Positions 37,201 to 46,935 of a DNA stretch of 64,000 nt are shown one piece after another. A model generated the notes under the pieces. The model was given only the letters and a program-made list of their open reading frames with translations, did not search any database and was not told the origin of the DNA. Every line of letters begins with the position of its first letter. Position 1 is the stretch's first letter. Position numbers and translations under genes: made by a program. This DNA comes from Chloracidobacterium sp. GTDB lineage: Bacteria > Acidobacteriota > Blastocatellia > Pyrinomonadales > Pyrinomonadaceae. The stretch lies in contig JADKKB010000002.1 of NCBI GenBank assembly GCA_016720705.1, positions 62,001 to 126,000 on the forward strand, in the 5' to 3' direction.

Positions 37201-40200
37201 TTGGTCTGCTTTGGCCTTTCGTGTATCCGCGACTTTCAACTGTTCAGCGAACGAATTTGGAACATAGTCTCCGCGGATCATCGTGTTGTATTTGCCGGGA
37301 AACGTGTTTCCGACCAGATTTTCCTGATCCGGTTCACCTTGTCGTGTGCCTTGAATCTCGTAATTGGCACGCGAGACCATATTGTTAAATCGCGTATAGA
37401 GCTCGTTGCTTGAACCGGCCTCGCCGGTTAACGTTACCAGCATAGTTTCGTCTGCGGGCACGTTAAAGATGCTGTAGAATCGCTCCTGTCCCGTCGCAAG
37501 CGATGTATTAAGGACATTACCCAATGTCAATGTCGGTATGGTGACCGCTGTTTGCGACACCGAACTCGAAACGTTGTTACCCTCATTAGATTCGCGGATG
37601 GTGTTGCGAGCATCGGTTCGCACGATCACATAATACGATCCGGTCTCGATAGGCGGAATTACGCTTTCCAAAGTTTCAGTATAGGTTCCGAAGGGTGCAA
37701 CGCTCACGTTGTGTTGGCGGGCACCGATAAACGTATCACTGCTGTCCCAAGTTGCGTCGGCAGAGAAATAAACCGAATCCTGCCATACACCGCTCGCGGC
37801 GTTGGCACTGGAATTTTGAACTGTCCATTCAAATATCGCACTCTCACCCAGCCCGACCGAAACAGGTGGTGCAATGTGCGTAATATTTAATTCCGCCGGC
37901 GGCGGCAACTGTAGATCAACGGTCGCGGGCGGACTGATGTTGTTATTTTCGTTCGACTCGACTACATAGTTATTTCGATCGGCAATGACCAGGATCTTAT
38001 ATTCACCTGTCAACCCTTCCGGGATCCGGACAGATCGCGTGACTGAATAGCCCGCGCCGCCAGCCAATGATCCGCTGTGCAAGACCCGATCAAGGATCCG
38101 GTCGTTCTGATCGATAATCAGGTCGCGCGAGAGCACAATATGGTCATACCATTGGGTCGAAACGGTTGCGTTAGCCCCCACATTGTTGACGGTCCAAGAA
38201 ACATCAGCAAATTGTCCCGAATAGAGGACCGGTGCCACCGTTGGCGTGGTCGGAAGCAGATCGATATTCGGCAGTGTCAGAGTTATCGGGAGAGCCAGTG
38301 AATTGTTATTTTCGCGTGTTCCCTCTTCGATATTGTTGCCGGCATCGGCTTGGAAGATCAGATAGTAGCCCCCGGCCGGCAGATTCGGTATCGTGATCTG
38401 GCTCGATCCGTTGTAGATCCCATTTGCCCCTAACTGCGTATTAAAGACTTGACTGCCAACCGATGTATCCCCTGGCCCAAGCGTTTGATCGCTCGAAATG
38501 TAGACCCGATCGGCCCAAGAAGTAGCCGATTGCATCGCGTCACCCGTGTTGATGCCGTTCCACGAAACACTCACCGTGGAACCAAGTTGGGCAGACGACG
38601 GGTTATTTGCCGAAGTGATCGAAAGATCCGGAAAATTGCCCTGTGCATCGGTCAATCGCGCGTCAGTGTTATTGTCATCCAGACTACATTCAGGCACGTT
38701 GCCATACGCATCCGTCTGAACGAATATCTGAACGCTACCCTCGATATTATGGGGCAAATACACTATCTGGTTTTGGAAATACTCACCATCCACGGCCAAT
38801 GCGCCGGTATGCGGAAAGTCACCAAGCACGCGAAACTGACTGCCGTCATAGATAAAGACTCGGTCGACCCAGGATGTTTGCAAAGTTGCCGCAGTGCCGT
38901 AATTCCTTACTGTCCAATTGATCGGAGTCACGCCGTCGATCACGACGGGCGGTATAGTCATCTCTTTCACCCTCAGGTCGGGTGCAAAATTACTGATCGT
39001 GATCTGCTTTGCGGCACTGAAATTATTCAGCTCAGCATCGATGTTCGGGTCCCACTCGAAAATGCTGCCGTTCGTATCTGCCCTTGCGATCAGATAATAT
39101 GTGCCGTCGAGACAATTCGGGATCGTCACTGATTGACTTACGCCGTACTGCTGACCCGCCACAAGACCATTGTGGTAAGTATTACCGAGAAATATGGCGG
39201 TCGTCACATCAAATTGCGGAGTTGGTGAGAGAAATACCGCGTCAAACCACGGTCCGACTGCGTCGAATGCACCTTGGTTTCGTACCGTGTAGTTCACATT
39301 GAACGTTCCGCCCGCGTTCGCATTCGTTGGGGCAGAAAGCGGATCAACTATGGTGAAATCGGGCGGAGCACCGACCACGTGAAGCGGCGAACCATCGCCA
39401 ACGCGGTCGTAATCAGAATTGTTGCCTTCGTTGGTGAATTCAAATACTTGAGTCTGACCGTCAGCGACAACAAATACGTAGTAGTCGCCGAACACGTCCG
39501 GCGGCAGATTCAATGAAAATCCGGAAACGGTATAGCTCGCGTTAACTGCAAGGACTCCGGTGTGCGGACGAAGGCCTACGTAACGGTCGGCGCCGTCGAG
39601 AGTCTGATCTTTCGATAGATATACGACATCGTTCCAAGTAGGCGTGGCGGGCGGCGTGGCCCCGTCGCCGTTATTGGTTACGGTCCAATTCACCAGCATC
39701 GACTGTCCGCCGAACGCTTCGATCGGAGCCTGTACATTTGACGCCCGGAGGTCCGGCACAGGCGGGACGCTCACGGTAAGAGGGCGAGTGGAAATATTGT
39801 TATTTTCATTCTCTTCGTTTACTTCCTGCCCACCGTCAGAGTTTCGATCTGTTTGCACCAAGAAATAGAAAGAGCCCTGCAGACTACGTGGAATACGTAC
39901 CGTAAGCGAAGTCACATAGCTTTCGCCCGGATTTAACGAGCTTACATTCTGCGCACGCGTCAGAACATTGGCTCCGTTTAGCGTTTGATTTACTGCAAGG
40001 TAAAGTTCGTCGGTCCAACCGGTCGCATTTGTCGGGCCGGAACCCGTATTTGTGACCGTAAACTGCACCTGTACCTCTTGGTCAAAGAACGCAGTGGCGG
40101 GGGCCGTAATATTGGTTACCTGCAGATCCGGCCTGAGCAAACGGCGAACACGCAACGGGCTGAATGTCGTGTTGTTGCCATCGTTTGCACCTTCGTTCAC

Positions 40201-43200
40201 GACATTGAAAACATCCGTAACTACATAGATGAAATAGTTGCCCGTTGCTGTGATTGCATTCGTCGGGATCGACACATTTTGGCTGCGATTGACGGATTGT
40301 CCCGGTTCGAGTGTCTGCTCGAGTGTAAAAGTATCGAGCAATACGTCATTCCCACTAACGACATTGTCGGTCGAAAAATATACCCTTTCGGCCATTGACT
40401 GGGCCGTTTTTGAGCCGGTATTTTGGGTGGTCCAATTTAACGCAAACACGGTGTCACTCTCAACCTCGGCCGGCGGTGTCACCGATACTACCTGCAAGTC
40501 AGCTACGCGATATTCGTATCGTACAGGTATCCAAGTGGTGTTATTCAATTCGGCCGGACCGGTTGGAAAATCTTCGTAGATCTCGTTTGCGGTATCCACC
40601 TTTACGTAAAACTTGCCGTCGCCCGACGATCTGGCCGGAACCGTTGGCAAAATGAACTGTTGCGAAAATGATTGCGTCTCATTTATCCCGATCGCTCCGA
40701 GCCTGCGATATGTGAGCGGCACATCGTCAGCGTTGCCGATCACGTCATCATAAGAAAAATAAGGCGTGTGATTTGATCCCGAGTTTATTGCGACACTGCC
40801 CGCATTCTTAACGTCCCAACTTATGGTGTATAAAACATTCGGCTCGATCTCGGTCGGTGCGACAATATTTTGAGCGACCAGATCGGGGAGATTTCGATTT
40901 ACCGTGATCGGTACGGAGGAGTAGTTATCATTGCCATTTCCGTTTCGCTCCCGTACAGTTCCGGCGTCGCCGACAAGCACAAACAAATAATATGTCCCGT
41001 CCGTCGGTATCGCTGCGGCAGGGATATTTGCCTGTTCGAATGTCACATCACGAAACGCACCCGGAGCGATCACGGCACCGTTCTCGTACTTACGGCCAAC
41101 GACCACATCGTTCGGGCTATTGAACAATACGTTGTCTGTCGAAATGTAAAGCGTGTCTGTCCGATAATCGTCCGTCGCAATCTGGCCGTTGTTTGTCACT
41201 CGCCAGGAAGCCGTGAAATTTTGCAGAATGGCAACCGTGGGCGGTGCGACAAAGTTTGACACCGCGACGTCGGGGGCCGCGGGCTCAACAGTAACCGTGA
41301 CGCGGGCAGTTTCGGTGCCTAGTGTCGCAATGACATCTCCTACTCGATACTCCGAAGACATCGTTGTAGTAACGTCAAAATTGACTTGATCGTGGCCTTG
41401 CAGGATCGTAACGCTCGGTGGGCCGTCAACGATCCCGCTGTTTGGATAAGCGAGGGCCACGGTCGTCCCGCCTGCGGAAGCATCGTCCTTTAAGTGAATA
41501 TTGATGCTGGCCGTCCTGCCGGCCGCAACAGGATGCGGCCAATTGACCCTGAGCTCTACTGCCGGATCGGCCGGAGCCTGGCAAGCCGGCCCCCCTGCGA
41601 TGGGCATAACGCCTCCGACACTCTTCGCCCCGAATACGCGCGGCGCAAATCCGGAATCGTTGTATATCGCGATCATTTCCGTACCGTCGAGTCCGCGGTT
41701 ATATAAACGCACGTCGTCGATCAGGCCGTTCGTATCCGGTTGAGGCGATGTGGTATATACCGGCGAACCGATCGTGAAATCGGTCGAAATGGCAGGCAGC
41801 GTGTCAGTGAAATCTGTACTTGAGCGCTCGGTGCCGTCGACAAAAACTCTGATCTGGCCATTTGAGCGTACCCCCGCAACATGGTGCCATACGTTTTGTG
41901 TGACGTCGGCGCCCGTATTGATGCACGATCCGCCGCCGTTATTGAAAAGGCAAAAGTTTAACTGCTGGCCAATTACCTTGAGCGAATATGACCCGTCGCC
42001 CGAGTCCTTTCCAGCGATGAAGTGCTCACCGCTTGACCGGATATAGACCCATGCCGCAACTGTGAAATCGCCGGTTTGGACGTCCAACACGTCTGACCCG
42101 CCGTCAAGGACACGGACTCGGTCCCCATTGCCGTCAAAGTCGAACGCCTGCCCTTCGTGTCCGGTTGCGTATGCCGTGTTACCTTCGAGCGAGCCGTTGT
42201 TGCCCCCTGACGAATCATTTGCGTTGCCATTGGCACGCCAGAACCCCACCAGACCACCATTGGTAGGCGTCGGCGTCGGCGTCGGCCCGGCGGGAGGATA
42301 ATAGCCGTTGTAGATCGCGTCGAGTTCTGTCGCGTTCAACGCTCTGCCAAACAACAGGACTTCGTCCACGCCGCCTTTCGTCGTCAATTGAGGAGCGATG
42401 CAACCGATTCCCTTTCCGATGGTAAACGGCTGATCGTTTACGCCCATAGTTCCCGTTTCGGTGTGGTTTAATGCTAAGACCCCGTCGACATAGAGCTTGA
42501 ACGACGTGCCTTCCTTTATGAGTATCAAATTGTGCCAGACGTTCTGCGAGAGCGTGAACGCGTCGTTGCTTGCACGCGAACCACCGTTTTCGTGGCTTAT
42601 ATCGATGAACGGAACGAAACTCGAGTCGACCCCGATGTAGAAATTTGATCCGCTTCCATTACAAGCTCCTTTTCCGGCGACGTAGTGCTCGGCGGCCTGG
42701 TTCGATTCAAACCACGTCGAGAGCGTATAATCGCCGGTCTGGACATCCAGCGAAATGCTGTCAGGAATCTCTATATATCCGCCATCTGTGTCACTGCCAT
42801 CGTCATAAAAATAAAATCCAAGTCCGCGTTTTCCCGGGTCGATCAACGCGGCGTTGTGTACGAACTGGCCGTTGTTCAGTCCTTGCGAGTCGTTGGCATT
42901 AAGGCCGTTTGCATTCCACTCAGAAATAAGGCCCGGTATCGGCGTCCCACTTGGGGTTGGTGTAGGGGTTGGCGTCGGAACAGTACCGGGACATTCGGGC
43001 TGCCATACGAGATAGTTCAACTGTGATCCCGGGCCTTCGCCGTAGATTCTCGCCGGTTGTCCGCCGATCGTTGCCACATACACACCGGAGGTATTGTCGG
43101 CGCTATCACGAGCAATAAATGCGATCTCTGAGCTGTCAGGACTCCACGCGGGGTTAGCCCTATCAAGAACGGATCCGCCGAGCGCAGCAAAATTTTGGCC

Positions 43201-44133
43201 GTCACTGTCCGCCGTGCAGATATTGGCTTCTCCATTGCTGCATTGCATCAGGATCTTAGTGCCGTCAGGTGAATATTTAGGATCTTGAAGACTATAACTT
43301 ACTTCTACGTGATCGATGATCATTTGCTCGCCGGTGCCATTTGCATTCATCGTATAAATGTCCGAATCCGAAGAGGAATAAATGATCTTTGTGCCGTCAG
43401 GCGAAAAGCGGGCGTGGTAGATATAGTTCTGGCTCACAATCTGGGACGCATTCAAACCATCAGGATCGACCCGCCAGAGATGATTATCGTAGATAAAAAT
43501 GATTGTGTTGCCATCCGGCGAATACTGGGGATCCGAGATAGTGTTATCTTTGTCGAGGATCGTCGCCGCACCGCTACCGTCTGCATTCATCGACCACAGA
43601 TCTGCGTCGTTGATAAAGGCGATCTTTGATGAATCCGGCGAGTAAATCATAGATTCCTTGTAGCCCGCCATGTTGGTCAAACGCGTTTGATCCATCCCGT
43701 TTGGGTTCATCGAATAGATCTGATGGATTCCGGAACCGCCCTCGCCATCCCGATAGCTGAAGAACGCAACCTTGTTTCCATCGGGCGAAAATACGGGATC
43801 ACGTTCGTGGGTATAGGTTAGAAGCGTCACATCATTTTGTGTACCAACATTCGTGATCGATAAAAGTGCCACCGTGTCCGAGCCCGAACCAAACACGATC
43901 GTGGACCTGTCGGCGAGTGGAGCAAGCTGTTGTGAGCCTCTTTGGCCATTGATCGTCGGGCGCGGCGATAGCGGTTTCGTGGTGTCTGACGAACCTGAAC
44001 GTGCCGATGCGGCGAATGCTCCGCCACTCGCCATCTCGGAACGCGACGCGGCAATTCCCAGGATGCAAAACAGTGCAACGGCAAATATGATCGTCAGATT
44101 TGAACGAAAACGGCTAACTGAATTTCTGGCCAT
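34276..44133 (-). CDS. Giant secreted multidomain protein with ten CARDB repeats
   Basis: About 3,285 residues with a signal peptide at 44133. In order: about six TolB-like PD40 beta-propeller repeats (SPDGNKVAF type, about residues 80-380); a PT-repeat linker; two LamG/concanavalin-like domains (about 400-610 and 625-830) joined by another PT linker; and a beta domain (845-945). Ten CARDB repeats of about 110-125 residues (950-2190) follow, each starting like PDLxVxxIxxP and carrying WTVxNxG. Next are PPC/IPT-like domains, a hydrophobic segment (about 2550-2650), a DUF11-like region, a dockerin-like pair (DGLVNDSDVSQVRRFA and GSLSVGDVMQSRRFA), a cohesin-like domain and a C-terminal carboxypeptidase-regulatory-like domain. 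No frameshift is seen over 9.8 kb. It is probably a surface adhesin or scaffold. Confidence 0.87.
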   Translation of the reverse strand: MARNSVSRFRSNLTIIFAVALFCILGIAASRSEMASGGAFAASARSGSSDTTKPLSPRPTINGQRGSQQLAPLADRSTIVFGSGSDTVALLSITNVGTQNDVTLLTYTHERDPVFSPDGNKVAFFSYRDGEGGSGIHQIYSMNPNGMDQTRLTNMAGYKESMIYSPDSSKIAFINDADLWSMNADGSGAATILDKDNTISDPQYSPDGNTIIFIYDNHLWRVDPDGLNASQIVSQNYIYHARFSPDGTKIIYSSSDSDIYTMNANGTGEQMIIDHVEVSYSLQDPKYSPDGTKILMQCSNGEANICTADSDGQNFAALGGSVLDRANPAWSPDSSEIAFIARDSADNTSGVYVATIGGQPARIYGEGPGSQLNYLVWQPECPGTVPTPTPTPTPSGTPIPGLISEWNANGLNANDSQGLNNGQFVHNAALIDPGKRGLGFYFYDDGSDTDGGYIEIPDSISLDVQTGDYTLSTWFESNQAAEHYVAGKGACNGSGSNFYIGVDSSFVPFIDISHENGGSRASNDAFTLSQNVWHNLILIKEGTSFKLYVDGVLALNHTETGTMGVNDQPFTIGKGIGCIAPQLTTKGGVDEVLLFGRALNATELDAIYNGYYPPAGPTPTPTPTNGGLVGFWRANGNANDSSGGNNGSLEGNTAYATGHEGQAFDFDGNGDRVRVLDGGSDVLDVQTGDFTVAAWVYIRSSGEHFIAGKDSGDGSYSLKVIGQQLNFCLFNNGGGSCINTGADVTQNVWHHVAGVRSNGQIRVFVDGTERSSTDFTDTLPAISTDFTIGSPVYTTSPQPDTNGLIDDVRLYNRGLDGTEMIAIYNDSGFAPRVFGAKSVGGVMPIAGGPACQAPADPAVELRVNWPHPVAAGRTASINIHLKDDASAGGTTVALAYPNSGIVDGPPSVTILQGHDQVNFDVTTTMSSEYRVGDVIATLGTETARVTVTVEPAAPDVAVSNFVAPPTVAILQNFTASWRVTNNGQIATDDYRTDTLYISTDNVLFNSPNDVVVGRKYENGAVIAPGAFRDVTFEQANIPAAAIPTDGTYYLFVLVGDAGTVRERNGNGNDNYSSVPITVNRNLPDLVAQNIVAPTEIEPNVLYTISWDVKNAGSVAINSGSNHTPYFSYDDVIGNADDVPLTYRRLGAIGINETQSFSQQFILPTVPARSSGDGKFYVKVDTANEIYEDFPTGPAELNNTTWIPVRYEYRVADLQVVSVTPPAEVESDTVFALNWTTQNTGSKTAQSMAERVYFSTDNVVSGNDVLLDTFTLEQTLEPGQSVNRSQNVSIPTNAITATGNYFIYVVTDVFNVVNEGANDGNNTTFSPLRVRRLLRPDLQVTNITAPATAFFDQEVQVQFTVTNTGSGPTNATGWTDELYLAVNQTLNGANVLTRAQNVSSLNPGESYVTSLTVRIPRSLQGSFYFLVQTDRNSDGGQEVNEENENNNISTRPLTVSVPPVPDLRASNVQAPIEAFGGQSMLVNWTVTNNGDGATPPATPTWNDVVYLSKDQTLDGADRYVGLRPHTGVLAVNASYTVSGFSLNLPPDVFGDYYVFVVADGQTQVFEFTNEGNNSDYDRVGDGSPLHVVGAPPDFTIVDPLSAPTNANAGGTFNVNYTVRNQGAFDAVGPWFDAVFLSPTPQFDVTTAIFLGNTYHNGLVAGQQYGVSQSVTIPNCLDGTYYLIARADTNGSIFEWDPNIDAELNNFSAAKQITISNFAPDLRVKEMTIPPVVIDGVTPINWTVRNYGTAATLQTSWVDRVFIYDGSQFRVLGDFPHTGALAVDGEYFQNQIVYLPHNIEGSVQIFVQTDAYGNVPECSLDDNNTDARLTDAQGNFPDLSITSANNPSSAQLGSTVSVSWNGINTGDAMQSATSWADRVYISSDQTLGPGDTSVGSQVFNTQLGANGIYNGSSQITIPNLPAGGYYLIFQADAGNNIEEGTRENNNSLALPITLTLPNIDLLPTTPTVAPVLYSGQFADVSWTVNNVGANATVSTQWYDHIVLSRDLIIDQNDRILDRVLHSGSLAGGAGYSVTRSVRIPEGLTGEYKILVIADRNNYVVESNENNNISPPATVDLQLPPPAELNITHIAPPVSVGLGESAIFEWTVQNSSANAASGVWQDSVYFSADATWDSSDTFIGARQHNVSVAPFGTYTETLESVIPPIETGSYYVIVRTDARNTIRESNEGNNVSSSVSQTAVTIPTLTLGNVLNTSLATGQERFYSIFNVPADETMLVTLTGEAGSSNELYTRFNNMVSRANYEIQGTRQGEPDQENLVGNTFPGKYNTMIRGDYVPNSFAEQLKVADTRKAKADQLAQQVALKAELLPFGIRRVSPGTAGNNGYSMISVEGAKFQPGASIKLVNIADSTVIVPMQTFDISSINTAGLFNLNGAEPGNYNVVLTNPNSQTSTWSQNFVITKGGGESLRTEITGPGEVRGNFYTRYTISVSNEGKNDAITVPIIVRLSAAAMNYRLSTANYYEFAPADDTVDPNTVHADRNGERILALFAPIVRAGETVNIGIDVSFANRGTITAEALGGVFDPALASVPLDQLIASASGRDVLKCWTNLAFNTLLAALSEIFPIKCAAGIAKVIGAAFLGDAITSAAGGARTGDFVSWSTLWGLAAKAMRAAEECAFEGLKYFPLAKIASIIFDIYQLLALGAECLKLTAEYVLPVHTNLPNDPNDKVGPYGYGPEKFVPIGKPLPYRINFENKSSATAPAHRIRTVDQLPATLDPRTVRLTEIGFKQYRIVIPPNRSFYQTRMQLGPDLDNLQADITAGVNVATGAVTLTMIAIDPATGEEPIDPGRGLLPPNNATNDGQGYLAFTVIPTANQLTRTDIANTATIYFDDNEPLVTNTTTNLIDADIPVSQFAALPATGGDPSFPINWSGSDDGNGSGLKGFDVFASESGGAFLPFISDSTSTSGVFNGRYGRTYQFYSVASDNAGNYESAPVTPDATIRILGSAVESDVAGYPTGDNDGLVNDSDVSQVRRFAAKLDQANTFNDFQAADSSPSADGGNGSLSVGDVMQSRRFALGLDPLQDYQGPISSGTLTGKPITGSSNGLLPRGITPYTVSRIGNKLTVAISLEAQGDETGVGFTLNYNTSDLANPQNISLGEDAAGAVLTANTGQAGKVGLIIDKLPSQPFSAGGKYIAKIEFDVISANATTMISFGDDPVAGEIVNGGAFALASTFSDATITMLGPTAAGVSVAGTVKTAGGRPIGNTVIFLADDLGVKRRAITNPFGQYRFDDVEAGRSYVIGAKHKTFHFANASYVITVTDAIGNADFVAQE

Positions 44134-44251
44134 AACGGGTTTTTCCTCAGCGAAATACAAAAATGGTTCGGTTTCTACTTAATAAGGCGTTTATTTTTAG
44201 CAAAAGCGCCCACTTCCAACGTATTTTTTTCATCGGTTTGAAATTTGACTG

Positions 44252-44257
44252 TATAAT
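44252..44257 (+). promoter_or_regulatory. Candidate -10 box for kinase gene
   Basis: A perfect TATAAT occurs 29 bases before the kinase ATG, in the 153-base gap that separates it from the divergent giant gene. I see no good -35 hexamer at the right spacing. It may be a weak sigma-70 promoter or chance; an ECF-type promoter cannot be excluded. Confidence 0.3.
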
Positions 44258-44286
44258 CGCGTGGATACGTTGATCTTAGACTCGCA

Positions 44287-46881
44287 ATGCAGATTGTCGA
44301 TCACGAAAAGTTAAAATCAGTCTTCGCAGACGCCATCGAACTGCGGCCTGCCGAGCGGGCAAGCTTCATCGACGAGGCGTGCGGTGATGATGATGTGTTG
44401 CGTTCGGAGGTCATCTCGCTTCTCAACGCGGCAGACTCCGATCACAATTTGATCGAGGACAACATTTTCGAACTGAGTAAACAGATCTCCGATAGCCCCG
44501 CGGAAATGACCGGCATCCAATTCGGCAATTACCGAATTGTCCGAGAGATCGGTCACGGCGGGATGGGAACCGTCTTTTTGGCACGGCGGGACGATGGTGA
44601 GTTCGACCAGGATGTCGCATTAAAGATCGTCCGCCAATCAGTCGCCGACTCCCGTATAATCGAGCATTTTCGACGCGAACGTCAGATTCTCGCAGGCCTT
44701 AACCATCCCAACATCGCCGCATTGCACGACGGCGGCATTTCCGATCGCGGTGAGCCGTTCATCGCAATGGAATATGTCGATGGTCTGACGCTGACCGAAT
44801 ACGCGTCGGCCCGAGCGCTGTCCATCCACGATCGTCTGCTGCTCTTTTTGAAGGTTTGTGCCGCCGTGGCGTACGCACATCGGAATCTCGTAGTGCATCG
44901 CGATATCAAACCGTCGAACATCGTAATCAACTCGGATGGCGAGCCGAAATTACTTGATTTTGGGCTTGCCAAGGCGTTCGAGATCGATAATACCAACACT
45001 CAAACCGCCGTACTCGCATTTACGCCGGCCTACGCATCGCCGGAACAGATCGGCGGGCGGGCGATCACCACCTCAAGTGATATTTACTCGCTCGGAGTAG
45101 TTCTGTATGAATTGTTGACCGGGTCAAAACCGCTGGACCTTGAAAATAAGAGTTTCGACGAGGTTTTGCAGACGATCAATGCAAGTCAGCCCGTCCCTCC
45201 AAGTTCGGTCGTCCGCCTGGCTCCGAATATTCCCGGGAGACGGTCATTGGCCGGCGACCTCGACAATATTGTTTTAATGGCTCTTCGGAAGGAACCCGAG
45301 AGGCGCTACACATCAGTTGAGGACCTCGCCGAGGATGTCCGGCGCCACCTTAGCGGAAGGCCGGTGATAGCTCGGCCGAATACCGCCGTCTATCTAATTG
45401 GTAAATTTTTCAACCGACATAGATTGGGTGTCGGTGCCGCGGCACTGATCGTGATTTCACTCGTTACCGGGATGATCTTTGCTCTGTGGCAGGCCAGTGT
45501 CGCACGTCACGAACGTGACCGTGCGGAACACCGCTTTCGCGACATTCGACAACTTTCAAATTCACTTCTATTTGAGATCACGCCGAAGATCGAGCGTCTG
45601 AACGGTGCGACTGAAGCTCGTGAAACGGTCGTAACACGGGCACTCGAGTACCTCGATTCTCTGGCGGAGGAATCGGCGGATGACGCAGGACTTCAGGCTG
45701 AGCTTGCGGCAGCGTACGAAAAGGTCGGCGATCTGCAGGGCAACCCAAATCGCCCTAATCTAAACAATCTATCGGGGGCGGTCACCAGTTTCGAAAAGGC
45801 ACTTTTGATCAGGCAGCGGTTACCGCAAAGTGCCGACAACCGGCGACTCATCGCCCGGAACTTGCAATCGACGAGCCTTATTCGCACGCGACAAAGTGAT
45901 ATCTCGGGCGCGATCCGCGACAGTGAATTGGGCCTTACCATCTACGGCGAACTCATTGCAGCGGATCCGGGGTCCGCTGAACTGAAGATGTCGGCTATTG
46001 AGGCTCAGATCGAGCACGCGCAGATCTATTCCAATAATAACCAATACTCGGTGGCGGTGCCGCTCTTTCGAAAGACGATCGACCAACTTGCCGGGCTGGA
46101 TCAAAATTCAGACGTCGTTCAAAAATTGCAGACTCGGGCGATCTTCTATCTCAGCAACGCTCTTTCGTGGGACGGTGCACAGAGTGAGGCCGAGATCGAG
46201 ATGGACAAGGCGATCGAGTTGGCCGACGGGCTCGCTGCCCGTTCACCAAATGACTCCGGCGTCCTGGCTCTCGTATGGCTCGCGTACGGCCTTGCCAGCA
46301 GCATTTACGAAGAGGCCTCGCCGACCCGTTCGCTGCATTTTGCCGAGCGGCAGTTTGCGGTCGCCGAGCAGGCCGTAAATGCAGATAAGGCGGACGCTCA
46401 GGCTCGCTATAATCTCGCTCGCACCGGATCACGATTGGGATTTGTTCTTACGCTTGTCGGTAAGCCTCGGGAAGCGTATATGCGGCTCACAAAGACCGAA
46501 GAAATGTTTAAGACATTGGTCTCGGATGATCCTAAAAACGCGATGTTTCAGCGTGATCTCGCTACGCTATATGTGAGAATGGGCGATACCAGCGAGAAAG
46601 CGAACAATCTACAGGACGCGATGGTCAAATATCAGAGATCTGCCGAGATATATAAGCAGATCGCCGATCTGGATGTCCGCAATACACTTGCCCGCCGCGA
46701 CCTCGCCCAGTCACTTAAAAGCGTCGGTATGACGGCGATCAAACTTGGCCGCAAAGAGATCGCCCGGCGCGAACTCGAACGCTCCCTAGCTCTGCTCAAT
46801 GAACTGCGATCTCAAAACGCGATCGGCAAATGGGATGAGAAACTCCTGGACGAGGTCCAACTTTCACTCACAAAACTCTGA
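44287..46881 (+). CDS. Membrane Ser/Thr protein kinase with TPR-like C-terminus
   Basis: An 864-residue Hanks-type kinase. An N-terminal helical segment (EACGDDDVLRSEVISLL) usual in this phylum comes first. The kinase domain spans about residues 78-360 with GHGGMGTV glycine loop, VALKIV lysine, HRDIKPSN catalytic loop and DFGLA. One membrane helix (about 380-402) follows, then an alpha-helical tail with TPR-like units (LQAELAAAYEKVGDL and similar). The kinase is cytoplasmic and the TPR tail probably periplasmic. With the ECF sigma factor it brackets the giant secreted-protein gene, so a signalling link is plausible. Confidence 0.92.
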   Translation: MQIVDHEKLKSVFADAIELRPAERASFIDEACGDDDVLRSEVISLLNAADSDHNLIEDNIFELSKQISDSPAEMTGIQFGNYRIVREIGHGGMGTVFLARRDDGEFDQDVALKIVRQSVADSRIIEHFRRERQILAGLNHPNIAALHDGGISDRGEPFIAMEYVDGLTLTEYASARALSIHDRLLLFLKVCAAVAYAHRNLVVHRDIKPSNIVINSDGEPKLLDFGLAKAFEIDNTNTQTAVLAFTPAYASPEQIGGRAITTSSDIYSLGVVLYELLTGSKPLDLENKSFDEVLQTINASQPVPPSSVVRLAPNIPGRRSLAGDLDNIVLMALRKEPERRYTSVEDLAEDVRRHLSGRPVIARPNTAVYLIGKFFNRHRLGVGAAALIVISLVTGMIFALWQASVARHERDRAEHRFRDIRQLSNSLLFEITPKIERLNGATEARETVVTRALEYLDSLAEESADDAGLQAELAAAYEKVGDLQGNPNRPNLNNLSGAVTSFEKALLIRQRLPQSADNRRLIARNLQSTSLIRTRQSDISGAIRDSELGLTIYGELIAADPGSAELKMSAIEAQIEHAQIYSNNNQYSVAVPLFRKTIDQLAGLDQNSDVVQKLQTRAIFYLSNALSWDGAQSEAEIEMDKAIELADGLAARSPNDSGVLALVWLAYGLASSIYEEASPTRSLHFAERQFAVAEQAVNADKADAQARYNLARTGSRLGFVLTLVGKPREAYMRLTKTEEMFKTLVSDDPKNAMFQRDLATLYVRMGDTSEKANNLQDAMVKYQRSAEIYKQIADLDVRNTLARRDLAQSLKSVGMTAIKLGRKEIARRELERSLALLNELRSQNAIGKWDEKLLDEVQLSLTKL

Positions 46882-46902
46882 TCCGAAGCCCGCAAAATAA
46901 AA

Positions 46903-46924
46903 AAGCACCCCCGAAAGAGTGCTT
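46903..46924. terminator. Hairpin terminator between kinase gene and tRNA remnant
   Basis: Stem AAGCAC / GTGCTT with a 10-base loop, preceded by an A run and followed by T-rich sequence, 21 bases after the kinase stop. It can end the kinase transcript on the plus strand and, through its A run, the former tRNA transcript on the minus strand. Confidence 0.7.
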
Positions 46925-46935
46925 CTATTAATTTT

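Noticed and set aside
34276..44133. Many plus-strand open frames inside the giant gene
   Set aside because: They are antisense shadows with no start signals or family similarity; the minus-strand frame is continuous and rich in known domains.
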